A stretch of 64,000 nt of DNA from Rhodovulum sp. MB263 (GTDB lineage Bacteria; Pseudomonadota; Alphaproteobacteria; Rhodobacterales; Rhodobacteraceae), in assembly GCF_002073975.1 (NCBI RefSeq), contig NZ_CP020384.1, forward strand, positions 1,860,001-1,924,000, read 5' to 3'. Below the pieces are notes generated by a model. It saw only the letters and a program-made list of their open reading frames with translations, was not told where the DNA came from and ran no database searches. The position numbers and the translations under genes are program-made. Positions 18,492 through 26,542 of this stretch are shown here, in pieces. The stretch's first letter is position 1; every line of letters starts with the position of its first letter.

Positions 18492-19883
18492 ATGCGCCTG
18501 TCCCGCTATTTCCTGCCCGTCCTGAAGGAGACCCCTTCCGAAGCCCAGATCGCCAGCCACCGCTTCATGCTGCGCGCGGGCATGATCCGCCAGCAGGCGG
18601 CGGGGATCTATTCCTGGCTGCCGCTGGGCTTCAAGGTGCTCAAGAGGATCGAGGCCATCGTCCACGAGGAACAGATCCGCGCGGGCCATATCCCGATGCT
18701 GATGCCGACCCTGCAATCGGCCGATCTGTGGCGCGAGAGCGGGCGCTACGACGCCTATGGTCCCGAGATGCTGCGGATCACCGACCGCCATGGCCGCGAC
18801 ATGCTGTACGGGCCCACCAACGAGGAGATGATCACCGACATCTTCCGCGCGCATGTGGCCAGCTACAAGGATCTGCCGCTGACGCTTTATCACATCCAGT
18901 GGAAGTTCCGCGACGAGGTCCGTCCGCGTTTCGGGGTGATGCGGGGCCGCGAATTCTACATGAAGGACGGCTATAATTTCGACATCGACTACGACAGCGC
19001 GATCCATGCCTATAACCGGCATATGGTCAGCTATCTGCGCAGCTATGAACGGATGGGGCTGAAGGCGATCCCGATGCGCGCCGATAGCGGGCCGATCGGT
19101 GGCGACGACACCCATGAATTCCTGGTGCTGGCCGATACCGGCGAATCCGAGGTGTTCTATGACAGTGCCATTCTCGATCTGACCCTGGGCGCGCGGCAGG
19201 TGAATTACGACGACCGCGCCGAATGCGCGCAGATCGTGAAGGAATGGACCGCGCCCTATGCCCGCACCGACGAGACCCATGACGAGGCGCTTTACGCCGC
19301 CATCCCCGAGGACCGCCGCAAGACCTCGCGCGGGATCGAGGTCGGCCAGATCTTCTATTTCGGCACCAAGTATTCCGAGCCGATGGGCGCCACCGTCGTC
19401 AATGACAAGGGCGAGCGGGTGCCGGTCCATATGGGCAGCCACGGCATCGGCGTGTCGCGTCTGGTCGGCGCGCTGATCGAGGCCAATCATGATGACAGGG
19501 GCATCATCTGGCCCGAAGGCGTGACGCCCTTCCATTGCGGCATCGTCAATCTCAAGCAGGGCGATGCCGAGGCCGACGCCGCCTGCAAGGGGCTCTACCA
19601 GGCGCTGACCGAGAAGGGGCTCGAGCCGCTTTACGATGACCGCGAGGAACGCGCCGGCGCCAAATTCGCCACCATGGATCTGATCGGCCTGCCCTGGCGG
19701 ATCACCGTCGGCCCGCGCGGGCTGAAGACCGGCGTGGTCGAACTGACCTCGCGCCGGACCGGCGAAAGCGAGGAGATGAGCCCCGAGGCAGCCATCGCCC
19801 GGGTCGCCGAGATCTACGCGCCCCACCGCACCGGCTCGCATTGGGAGCCGATGGCAAAATCGAGCTTCCATACCTGGCTCTGA
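18492..19883 (+). CDS. proS: Prolyl-tRNA synthetase, short alphaproteobacterial form
   Basis: 463 residues from ATG 18492 ([20 protein letters not shown]). The frame is open upstream, but only this start gives the conserved N-terminus. Class II motifs are clear: motif 2 [23 protein letters not shown] and motif 3 [15 protein letters not shown], plus [12 protein letters not shown] and the [11 protein letters not shown] segment. The editing (INS) insertion of long bacterial ProS is absent, as in other alphaproteobacteria. The last 20 or so residues ([19 protein letters not shown]) look longer than the C-terminus I remember for relatives, and contain a 17-bp sequence repeated downstream at 20667, so the 3' end may have been altered. 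Charges tRNA-Pro. Confidence 0.96.
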   Translation: MRLSRYFLPVLKETPSEAQIASHRFMLRAGMIRQQAAGIYSWLPLGFKVLKRIEAIVHEEQIRAGHIPMLMPTLQSADLWRESGRYDAYGPEMLRITDRHGRDMLYGPTNEEMITDIFRAHVASYKDLPLTLYHIQWKFRDEVRPRFGVMRGREFYMKDGYNFDIDYDSAIHAYNRHMVSYLRSYERMGLKAIPMRADSGPIGGDDTHEFLVLADTGESEVFYDSAILDLTLGARQVNYDDRAECAQIVKEWTAPYARTDETHDEALYAAIPEDRRKTSRGIEVGQIFYFGTKYSEPMGATVVNDKGERVPVHMGSHGIGVSRLVGALIEANHDDRGIIWPEGVTPFHCGIVNLKQGDAEADAACKGLYQALTEKGLEPLYDDREERAGAKFATMDLIGLPWRITVGPRGLKTGVVELTSRRTGESEEMSPEAAIARVAEIYAPHRTGSHWEPMAKSSFHTWL

Positions 19884-19930
19884 ACGGCAGGCCAGGGGTC
19901 TGGGGTAGCGCCCGGATTGTCGAGATGAAA

Positions 19931-19957
19931 GCCGGCGCGGATACCGTGCGCGCCGGC
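19931..19957 (+). terminator. Probable proS terminator
   Basis: 9-bp stem GCCGGCGCG / CGCGCCGGC with a 9-nt loop, 47 nt after the proS stop, followed by CTTCATAT. Poor T-run. Confidence 0.45.
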
Positions 19958-20143
19958 CTTCATATGTGCCCCCGGGGCCCGGACGCGCGGATTGGTGCGC
20001 TGGTGGTCTGTTCGCTTCGCGAGGCGGGCGATGGTTTGCGGGATCGAAGCTGATATCGGTCTCGACCCACCGCTGCACCCCTGCGCCGACGGCGCAACCC
20101 GACAGTCTTGTCAGCGGCGAAGCCTGTTCGGGCAAAATCAATG

Positions 20144-20162
20144 ATTGTAAAATAAATACAAT
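20144..20162. promoter_or_regulatory. AT-rich inverted repeat, possible operator
   Basis: ATTGTA, seven A/T bases, then TACAAT: a perfect 6-bp inverted repeat inside a 31-bp island with almost no G or C, in DNA otherwise very GC-rich. Regulator-binding is an inference from symmetry only. Confidence 0.3.
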
Positions 20163-20855
20163 TTCCTGTCTTTGGTTCGGTGTGGTGGCCGCACGGGCCC
20201 TATCAGCGCAGCGCGACGCCTGCGATCAGCCGTTTTTGTGCCTCGGACACGCCCCGGATGAGGCAGTTTCCGGATCTCGACGCGGTCCGGCAGGTCCAGA
20301 TACCGCGCGCTTTGCCGGGACCTGTCGCCCGAGACGCAGGCCCAGAGTCTCGCTCGCGTCCATCACGAGGCTTCGGTTATGGACAGCGCTTTCCTTCAGA
20401 ACCCGCGCGGGCCGGTTGGCCGGGGCATCGTACCAAGGGATGGCCTTCATTGGCAGACAGGCGCACAGGGGAAGGCCGTTGGCCTCGAGCGCCCGTCCCG
20501 GCAAGGGGGCGCTGTCGGCTCGCCGTTCATCCCCCGATCTCGCCGGTCTTCCGCGCAGCGCCGCCCCATCCGTGAAAGGGGGCTCGGCTCCTGCGGGATG
20601 GCGTCCAGCCGACCGGGGCCGCAATCACAGGAGGCAATTTTCGGGATCACGCGCGGCGCTTCGGATGCACCGGCTCGCATTGGCATGGACGGTCTGGCCT
20701 GATTGCTGGCGGGGTCAGAACGCGTCTTCGACCCGAACGGGCCCGCCAGGGTCTCCGCCTGTCCCGCCTTCACGAAAGCGCGGGCGATCCGGCCTGCCCT
20801 TGACCCCGATCCGCAAATCCTGCTCTTTGCGCCCGGCACAGCGACCGGAGATCCC

Positions 20856-22136
20856 ATGACCGCCGTCCCCTTCTCCCGTTTCGAATGGATGATCGCCTGG
20901 CGCTATCTGCGCGCCCGCAAGGCCGAGGGCGGGGTCAGTACCATGACCTGGATCAGCCTCGCGGGCATCACGCTTGCGGTCTTCGCGCTGATCGCGACGC
21001 TGGCCGTGCGTTCGGGCTTTCGCGAGGAATTCGTCGACACCATCCTCGGCGCCAATGCCCATGTCACGGTCTATGCCGCAAGCGAGGTCAACGCCGCCGG
21101 TGTGCGGAGCCGGACCATCTCTGACTACGAGCCCATCGCCGATAAGTTGCGCGCGGTGCCCGGCGTGACCCGGGTCGCACCGCTGATCAAGGGCCAGGTG
21201 ATGGCGGCCGCCCCAGGTGGCACCGCGGGCGTCGAGGTCTTCGGCATCGCGCCCGCCGATCTGGCCACGATCCCGCGCATCGCCCATCCAGAGGCGCGGG
21301 CGGGATCGCTCGAGCGGTTCGGCGAGGGCATCGCCATCGGCTCGGGCGTGGCGCGCGAGCTGGGGGTCGGCATCGGCGACCGGATCCGGCTGATCTCGCC
21401 CGACGGGGTCAAGACGCCCTTCGGTACCTCGCCTCGGGTCAACGCCTACAAGGTCACCTATATCTTCACCGCCGGGCGCTACGATATCGACCGCACCCGG
21501 GTCTACATGCCTTTCGCCGAGGCCCAGAGCTATTTCAACCGCGAGGGCGTGGCCGATGAATTCGAGGTGATGGTCGCGGATCCCGAACATGTCGACGCCC
21601 TGACGCCTGCGCTTCTGCGCGCGGCGGGCGAGCGGGCGCTGATCTGGAGCTGGCGCGACGCCTCGGGCTCGTTCCTGCGCGCGCTCGATGTCGAGGATAA
21701 CGTGATGTTCATCATCCTCTCGATCCTCGTTCTGATCGCGACCATGAACATCGTCTCGGGGCTGATCATGCTGGTCAAGAACAAGGGCCGCGACATCGGC
21801 ATCCTGCGCACCATGGGGCTGTCCGAGGGCTCTATTCTCAGGGTGTTCTTCATCTGCGGCGCTTCGGTCGGGCTGATCGGCACCGCCTTCGGGGTGGTGC
21901 TGGGCTGTCTCTTCGCGATCTATATCGACCCGATCTTCTCCTTCGTGAATTACGTGGCGGGCGGGGGCGTCTGGGACCCCTCGATCCGGGGCATCTACAA
22001 TCTGCCCGCCAAGCTGGAACTCAAGGATGTGCTGTCCGCGGTGATCCTGTCGCTGGGCTTGTCCTTTGTCATCACCCTGTTTCCGGCCCGCCGCGCGGCC
22101 CGGATGAACCCGGTCGAGGCGCTGCGCTATGAGTGA
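20856..22136 (+). CDS. lolC: Lipoprotein-releasing ABC transporter permease LolC/LolE family
   Basis: 426 residues from ATG 20856 ([20 protein letters not shown]), after a GGAG site. Upstream in-frame codons have no family character. Architecture of LolC/E: TM1 near residues 27-47 ([20 protein letters not shown]), a large MacB-like periplasmic domain (about 50-270), then three TM segments ([74 protein letters not shown]). It ends [10 protein letters not shown], the FtsX-superfamily terminal motif. With LolD it extracts outer-membrane lipoproteins from the inner membrane and passes them to LolA. A single LolC/E-type gene is usual in alphaproteobacteria (LolF-like homodimer). Confidence 0.93.
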   Translation: MTAVPFSRFEWMIAWRYLRARKAEGGVSTMTWISLAGITLAVFALIATLAVRSGFREEFVDTILGANAHVTVYAASEVNAAGVRSRTISDYEPIADKLRAVPGVTRVAPLIKGQVMAAAPGGTAGVEVFGIAPADLATIPRIAHPEARAGSLERFGEGIAIGSGVARELGVGIGDRIRLISPDGVKTPFGTSPRVNAYKVTYIFTAGRYDIDRTRVYMPFAEAQSYFNREGVADEFEVMVADPEHVDALTPALLRAAGERALIWSWRDASGSFLRALDVEDNVMFIILSILVLIATMNIVSGLIMLVKNKGRDIGILRTMGLSEGSILRVFFICGASVGLIGTAFGVVLGCLFAIYIDPIFSFVNYVAGGGVWDPSIRGIYNLPAKLELKDVLSAVILSLGLSFVITLFPARRAARMNPVEALRYE

Positions 22137-22806
22137 TCCCGTGCTGAGCCTCGAGGCGGTCGAGAAATGCTACAACCGGGGCCTGCCCGGAGAGGTCATG
22201 GTGTTGCGGGGCGCCTCGCTGAGGGTCGTGCCCGGCGAGGTGGTGGCGCTGGTCGCGCCGTCGGGGGCTGGCAAATCGACGCTTCTGCATATCGCGGGGC
22301 TGCTCGACACGCCCGATAGCGGGGCGGTACGGATCGCCGGGGCCGACATGACCGGCCAGAGCGACCGCCGCCGGACGGCGGCACGCCGCGCCGATATCGG
22401 CTTCGTCTACCAGTTTCACCATCTGCTGCCGGAATTTACGGCCCTCGAGAACATCCTGTTGCCGCAACTCGCCGCCGGGACGTCGCGGGCGGCGGCCGAG
22501 GCGCGGGCGATGGATCTCCTGACCCGGGTCGGTATCGCGCCTCGCGCCGGGCACCGGCCGGCCGCGCTGTCGGGCGGCGAGCAGCAGCGCGTGGCCTTCT
22601 GCCGGGCACTGGCCAACCGGCCGCGGCTCCTGCTGGCCGACGAGCCGACCGGCAACCTCGATCCCGGGACCTCCGAGACCGTTTTCTCGGCGCTCATGGA
22701 ACTGGTGCGCGACACCGGTCTTGCGGCCCTGATCGCCACGCATAATCTCGACCTTGCCGCGCGCATGGACCGGACCCTGCATTTGGAGGCCGGGCGGCTG
22801 GTCTGA
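22129..22806 (+). CDS. lolD: Lipoprotein-releasing system ATPase LolD
   Basis: 225 residues, start overlapping the lolC stop by 8 nt. ABC ATPase with Walker A APSGAGKS (first Gly of the loop replaced by Ala, as I recall for other alphaproteobacterial LolD proteins), Q-loop [18 protein letters not shown], signature [15 protein letters not shown], Walker [13 protein letters not shown] and the H-loop THN. It powers lipoprotein release through LolC. The FHHLLPEF segment is typical of LolD/MacB ATPases. No partner genes follow; an IS remnant begins about 250 bp downstream. Confidence 0.95.
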   Translation: MSDPVLSLEAVEKCYNRGLPGEVMVLRGASLRVVPGEVVALVAPSGAGKSTLLHIAGLLDTPDSGAVRIAGADMTGQSDRRRTAARRADIGFVYQFHHLLPEFTALENILLPQLAAGTSRAAAEARAMDLLTRVGIAPRAGHRPAALSGGEQQRVAFCRALANRPRLLLADEPTGNLDPGTSETVFSALMELVRDTGLAALIATHNLDLAARMDRTLHLEAGRLV

Positions 22807-23553
22807 CGCGGAAGCTCTCGGAGAGGAGGGGCTGCGGACGCCCGGATAACGGCCATGCCATGAGGCTACCGCCCCCTCTGACAGATTTCCGAGGCTTGCG
22901 GTCAGGGGGGCAAGGCAGTGCCGCCTGAGTGGGTCTTCTTGCCTGGGCGATAGTGGCCAGGGCTGCCGGAGGTCAGGACCGATAAACCTGTTTGAGACTG
23001 CATCGCCTGCCTGTTTCAGGCTGCCCGGGCAGCGAGGGCATAAGGAGCGGGCCTTTCTGGTTGAGCGAGGCACATATCGAACGGCTTCGGCCGTTTGTCG
23101 GAATAACAGTCGCCCGGACTGTCTTCTGATCCTCCAGACACCCGCAATTTCAAGGCAAGACCCGTCTGTATGACCGCCGGGGTCAGATCGGGTCCATTTC
23201 CTGAAACGGGTTACAGCGGCAGGACCCGCCCGCCATGTATGGGCTGCCGCAGATTGTTCTGCTACCGGGGCGGCCGCTGCTCCGGCATGGGCATGTTCGC
23301 CAGGGGCTTCACCAAGCTCGCTCAGCCGGGGTCGGATCGCGACGTCATCATGATTGACAATGTACGCCTCAATCTGGCCGGTTCGGTCGAGCCTGGCCTG
23401 CATGACCGAGTGGGCGGAAGGAGAGGTCCACTGCCACCTGTCGCGTGGTCCGCGAGGCCACGCTCGCTTGAGGCTCGCAAGGCGCGTGTCCCGAGACTGT
23501 GCGATGGAAGGAGCGGATGACGGTGTTACTGTTCGACGGGACGCGGTCCGGGC
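22807..23553 (+). other. Intergenic region with decayed mobile DNA
   Basis: 747 bp between lolD and the convergent chemoreceptor gene. The middle (23055-23400) is an IS5-type transposase remnant, listed separately. The flanks, 22807-23040 and 23400-23553, show no readable gene, and I could not find matching terminal inverted repeats by eye. Confidence 0.55.
23055..23400 (+). pseudogene. IS5-family transposase, decayed N-terminal fragment
   Basis: Pieces of one transposase can be read in successive frames. Frame at 23055 gives FWLSEAHIERLRPF, the usual IS5 (IS427-type) opening. About 100 bp on, GKTRLYDRRGQIGSIS matches the expected GKPRVDDRR-V-SGI region, with a stop just before NGLQRQDPPAMYG (23205 on), which matches NGLxWxDAPxxYGPHK. 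After a frameshift near 23240 comes RCSGMGMFARGFTKLAQPG then DVIMID, matching RWSRMGVFARIFxELA-PG-DxxMID-THLKAH. So there is at least one in-frame stop and two frameshifts, and the catalytic C-terminal half is missing or unreadable. Identification rests on remembered family sequence. Confidence 0.7.
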
Positions 23554-24918
23554 TCAGGCGGCGGGCCGGTTCTGACGATGGCCGGAGGCACCGAAGCGCC
23601 CCTGAGAGGAGCCGTCCTCTTCGGTGTGGAAGAGCTCGACCTGCCGGCCGAGATCTTGGGCGTCGCTGGCGAGGACCTGGCTGGCGGCGGTCGACTGCTC
23701 GACCATGGCCGCGTTCTGCTGGGTGACCGTATCGAGCTGCGAGACGCCGGTATTGATCTCGTTCAGGGTGAAGGACTGATCGGAGACGCCTGTCGCGATC
23801 TGGCCGATATGGCTGTAAATCCCGGCCACGGCCGAGATGATCTTCTGCAACTGATCGCCCGCGCTGCTGACCAGCCCGACCCCCTGCTTGACGCTTGCCG
23901 AGCTTTCATGGACCAGCCCCTTGATTTCACCGGCCGCGTCGCTGGCACGCTGGGCCAGGGCGCGCACCTCGGAGGCGACCACGGCAAAGCCCCGGCCGGC
24001 ATCGCCGGCACGGGCCGCCTCGACCCCGGCGTTCAGGGCCAGCAGATTGGTCTGGAAGGCGATATCGTCGATGACGCCCAGGATCTGGCCGATCTTGCGC
24101 GAGGAGGCTTCGATATTCGACATCGCGCCGACCGCGTCCTCGACGATCTTGCCGCCCGCCTCGGCGGTATTCTGGGCGTTGCTGGCCGATGCCTCGACTT
24201 CCTTGGCCAATGTCGCGGCCGAGCGGGCGCTTGCGGTCAGTTCCTCGATCGCGGCGGCGGTCTGTTCCAGCGTCGCCGCCTGGGTTTCGGTGCGCTGGGA
24301 CAGATGCGAGGAGGCATCGCCAACCTCCTTGGCGGTGCGTTCGACCTTGCCCGAGAGGGACTTGACCGCCGACATCGCGGAGGACAGCTGCGCGACGGCG
24401 GTGTTGTAGGCCTTGCCGAGAATGGCGAGATCGGGGAGTTTCGAGATCGGGACGCGATGGGACAGATCGCGTTGCTGCAGATGTTCGAGCCCTTTGGCGA
24501 TGGCCTCGATCCCGTGCTGACGCTCGGTGATGTCGGTGGCGATCTTGAGCACCCGGGTGGTCCGGCCGGTCTCGTCGACATGGGCCGCATAGGTGGCCTG
24601 GATCCAGACAACCTGCCCATTCTTGTGGAGGCGTGGAAACTGGTCGGTGAACGACTTGCCGTCGGCCAGAGCCTTCCAGAAATTGCGATAGGCCTCGGTC
24701 TTGACATAGGCCGGATCGACGAACATCGAATGGTGCTTGCCCACGACTTCATCCAGGGCGTAGCCGAGCACATCGAGGAAATTGGCATTCGCGGTCAGGA
24801 TGGTGCCGTCCGGCGCGAATTGAATCGTCGCCTGGGTCCGGTCGATCACCGACATGAAGACTTCCGCGATCGCATGCGCCTCTTTCTCTGCTGCAGATTT
24901 CCTGGGCCGTCCGAACAT
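23554..24918 (-). CDS. Soluble methyl-accepting chemotaxis protein with PAS domain
   Basis: 454 residues. No membrane segment, so a cytoplasmic receptor. PAS domain at about 20-135 ([46 protein letters not shown]), of the type that often binds haem or flavin. A linker follows, then the MCP signalling coiled coil with hairpin tip [23 protein letters not shown] and [17 protein letters not shown]. Glu/Gln-rich helices flank the tip as methylation candidates ([17 protein letters not shown]). The C-terminal tail is short with no CheR-docking pentapeptide I can see. Senses an intracellular redox or metabolic cue and signals to CheA-CheW. No che genes nearby, so an orphan receptor. Divergent from dinB. 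Confidence 0.92.
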   Translation of the reverse strand: MFGRPRKSAAEKEAHAIAEVFMSVIDRTQATIQFAPDGTILTANANFLDVLGYALDEVVGKHHSMFVDPAYVKTEAYRNFWKALADGKSFTDQFPRLHKNGQVVWIQATYAAHVDETGRTTRVLKIATDITERQHGIEAIAKGLEHLQQRDLSHRVPISKLPDLAILGKAYNTAVAQLSSAMSAVKSLSGKVERTAKEVGDASSHLSQRTETQAATLEQTAAAIEELTASARSAATLAKEVEASASNAQNTAEAGGKIVEDAVGAMSNIEASSRKIGQILGVIDDIAFQTNLLALNAGVEAARAGDAGRGFAVVASEVRALAQRASDAAGEIKGLVHESSASVKQGVGLVSSAGDQLQKIISAVAGIYSHIGQIATGVSDQSFTLNEINTGVSQLDTVTQQNAAMVEQSTAASQVLASDAQDLGRQVELFHTEEDGSSQGRFGASGHRQNRPAA

Positions 24919-24987
24919 GGCGATGACTTCTCTCCGGGGTAATGGGAAGCAGGCTGACCTTACGTCCTTTTGCCTCTATAGTGAGAA

Positions 24988-25013
24988 GTTCTTCAAAATC
25001 CGGTTAAGAGAAC
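24988..25013. promoter_or_regulatory. Imperfect operator-like inverted repeat between chemoreceptor gene and dinB
   Basis: GTTCT and AGAAC separated by 16 bp, in the most AT-rich part of the 255-bp divergent gap. The half-sites resemble LexA GTTC/GAAC elements, but the spacing is not that of the known alphaproteobacterial LexA box (N7 direct repeat), so LexA control of dinB is not supported. Confidence 0.2.
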
Positions 25014-25173
25014 TGCCCATTGGGCGGACCCGGTTGCCGCGACCGGTCCGGGCCGGAGGCGGCGTTGAGACCGGCCTTGCGACGGGCTATGATCGGGGCG
25101 CTGTGCATGGGCGGGCAGGCATGCCGCCTCTCGTTCCCTGCGCCGATGCGGCGGGCTCCGGGAGGTTGGCGGG

Positions 25174-26334
25174 ATGTGTGGCGGCGACAGCCGGCAGAGC
25201 GTGGCGGGGGCCGGACAGGGGCCGGACGCTTCGGAGAGCGCCCCGCCGCGGCGCATCCTCCATGTCGACATGGACGCCTTTTTCGCCTCGGTCGAACAGC
25301 GCGACCGGCCCGAGCTTCGCGGTCGGCCGGTTGCGGTCGGGCATGGTCGCTCGCGCGGCGTCGTGGCGGCGGCGAGTTACGAAGCGCGGGAATTCGGGGT
25401 GCGCTCGGCGATGCCGTCGGTGACGGCGCTGCGCAAATGTCCCGAGCTGATCTTCGTGCCGCCCCGTTTCGATGTCTATCGCGGGATCTCGGCCGAGATT
25501 CACGCGATTTTCGCGGATTATACAGAGCTCGTCGAGCCGCTGTCGCTGGACGAGGCCTATCTCGACGTCAGCCTTGCCTGCGCCGGCGGCCGGCCGGCCA
25601 GCGCGATCGCGGAAGAGATCCGGGCCCGGATCCATGCAACGACCGGGCTGACCGCCTCGGCCGGGGTGAGCTACAACAAGTTTCTCGCCAAGCTCGCCTC
25701 GGATCAGAACAAGCCCGACGGTCTGACGGTGATCCCGCCGCGCCGCGCCGGGGCCTTCGTGGCCGGGCTGCCGGTCGGACGGTTCCACGGGGTCGGGCCG
25801 GTGACCGAGGCGAAGATGCACCGGCTCGGCATCCGCAGCGGGGCCGATCTGAGGGCAAGGAGCCTCGCCTTCCTGCAGGCGCATTTCGGGTCCTCGGCCG
25901 CGCATTACCATGCCATCTCGCGGGGGATCGATCCGCGTCCCGTCCGGCCCGACCGGCCGCGCAAGTCAATCGGGGCCGAGACCACGCTGTCGCAGGATCT
26001 GAGCGCGCTGGAGGCCGCGACCGAGGTGCTGGAGCGGCTGGCGGCCAAGCTGTCCGGCCCCTGCGCCGAGAAGGGGCTGGCGGGGCGGACGGTGACGCTG
26101 AAGGTCCGGTTCACGGATTTCGAGCAGATCACCCGGCGGCGCACGCTGTCCCGGCCGCTGACAGAGACCCATGAAATGCTGGAGGTGGCACGGCAGCTTC
26201 TGGCCGGTCTTCATCCCTTTCCGCGTCCGGTGCGGCTGCTTGGGATCACGCTTTCGGGGCTTGTGCACAGGACGGAGGGCGCCGCCGCGAGACAGCTCGA
26301 CCTGTTCGACGAGGCCGGCCCGGGGGGCGGCTGA
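25174..26334 (+). CDS. dinB: DNA polymerase IV (Y family)
   Basis: 386 residues; ATG 25174 follows GGAGG. Translesion polymerase acting at stalled forks. Palm and finger motifs: ILHVDMDAFFASVEQRD (metal-binding Asp32), PLSLDEAYLDVS (catalytic Asp126 and Glu127), GVSYNKFLAKLASDQNKP, and the helix-hairpin-helix VGRFHGVGPVTEAKMHRLGI. The little finger domain follows (TLSQDLSALE, LKVRFTDFEQITRRRTL). The C-terminal QLDLFD is a textbook beta-clamp binding motif. The first 25 residues before RRILHVDMD are longer than in many homologues. Transcribed divergently from the chemoreceptor gene; no LexA box found. Confidence 0.95.
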   Translation: MCGGDSRQSVAGAGQGPDASESAPPRRILHVDMDAFFASVEQRDRPELRGRPVAVGHGRSRGVVAAASYEAREFGVRSAMPSVTALRKCPELIFVPPRFDVYRGISAEIHAIFADYTELVEPLSLDEAYLDVSLACAGGRPASAIAEEIRARIHATTGLTASAGVSYNKFLAKLASDQNKPDGLTVIPPRRAGAFVAGLPVGRFHGVGPVTEAKMHRLGIRSGADLRARSLAFLQAHFGSSAAHYHAISRGIDPRPVRPDRPRKSIGAETTLSQDLSALEAATEVLERLAAKLSGPCAEKGLAGRTVTLKVRFTDFEQITRRRTLSRPLTETHEMLEVARQLLAGLHPFPRPVRLLGITLSGLVHRTEGAAARQLDLFDEAGPGGG

Positions 26335-26336
26335 GC

Positions 26337-26354
26337 GGCCCGCCCGGGCGGGCC
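26337..26354 (+). terminator. GC-rich palindrome after dinB
   Basis: Perfect 18-bp self-complementary sequence starting 3 nt after the dinB stop; can form a hairpin with a minimal loop. Possible terminator without a T-run. Confidence 0.35.
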
Positions 26355-26542
26355 CGGCGACAGCGCTGTGGGGCGCGCGCGTCGGCCCTCAGGCGGCTCC
26401 GACCTTCGGTCAGGCTCTGCCGGTGAAGGCGGGCGGGCCTTTCCTGCCGGGGTCTCAACGCCCCCGGCCGGTCCCGGGCCTGTCCGGTTTGGCCCGGGGC
26501 ACATATAATATGGATCCGCCGCTGGCTGCCGGCTCGGCGCTG

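Larger units (their letters stand above)
19884..20855 (+). other. Intergenic region, 972 bp, no gene supported
   Basis: Unusually long gap between proS and lolC, which I would expect to be close. It holds a hairpin at 19931-19957 (probable proS terminator), a sharply AT-rich island at 20134-20164 with an inverted repeat, and a second copy (20667-20683) of a 17-bp sequence found in the end of proS. Translations in all frames are interrupted or of low-complexity composition; nothing matches a family I know. It could be decayed mobile DNA. Confidence 0.5.

Noticed and set aside
18018-20141. 707-codon open frame on the minus strand over proS
   Set aside because: Antisense to proS and part of the AI-2E gene; composition typical of shadow frames.
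20226-20624. 132-codon minus-strand frame in the proS-lolC gap
   Set aside because: I considered a transposase or sulfotransferase fragment, but no motif held up over more than a few residues.
22072-23403. 443-codon minus-strand frame across lolD and the IS remnant
   Set aside because: Runs antisense through lolD; the real signal in this region is the plus-strand IS5 transposase relic.
24919-25173. LexA (SOS) box upstream of dinB
   Set aside because: No GTTC-N7-GTTC or GAAC-N7-GAAC; only a GTTCT-N16-AGAAC inverted repeat, which does not fit.
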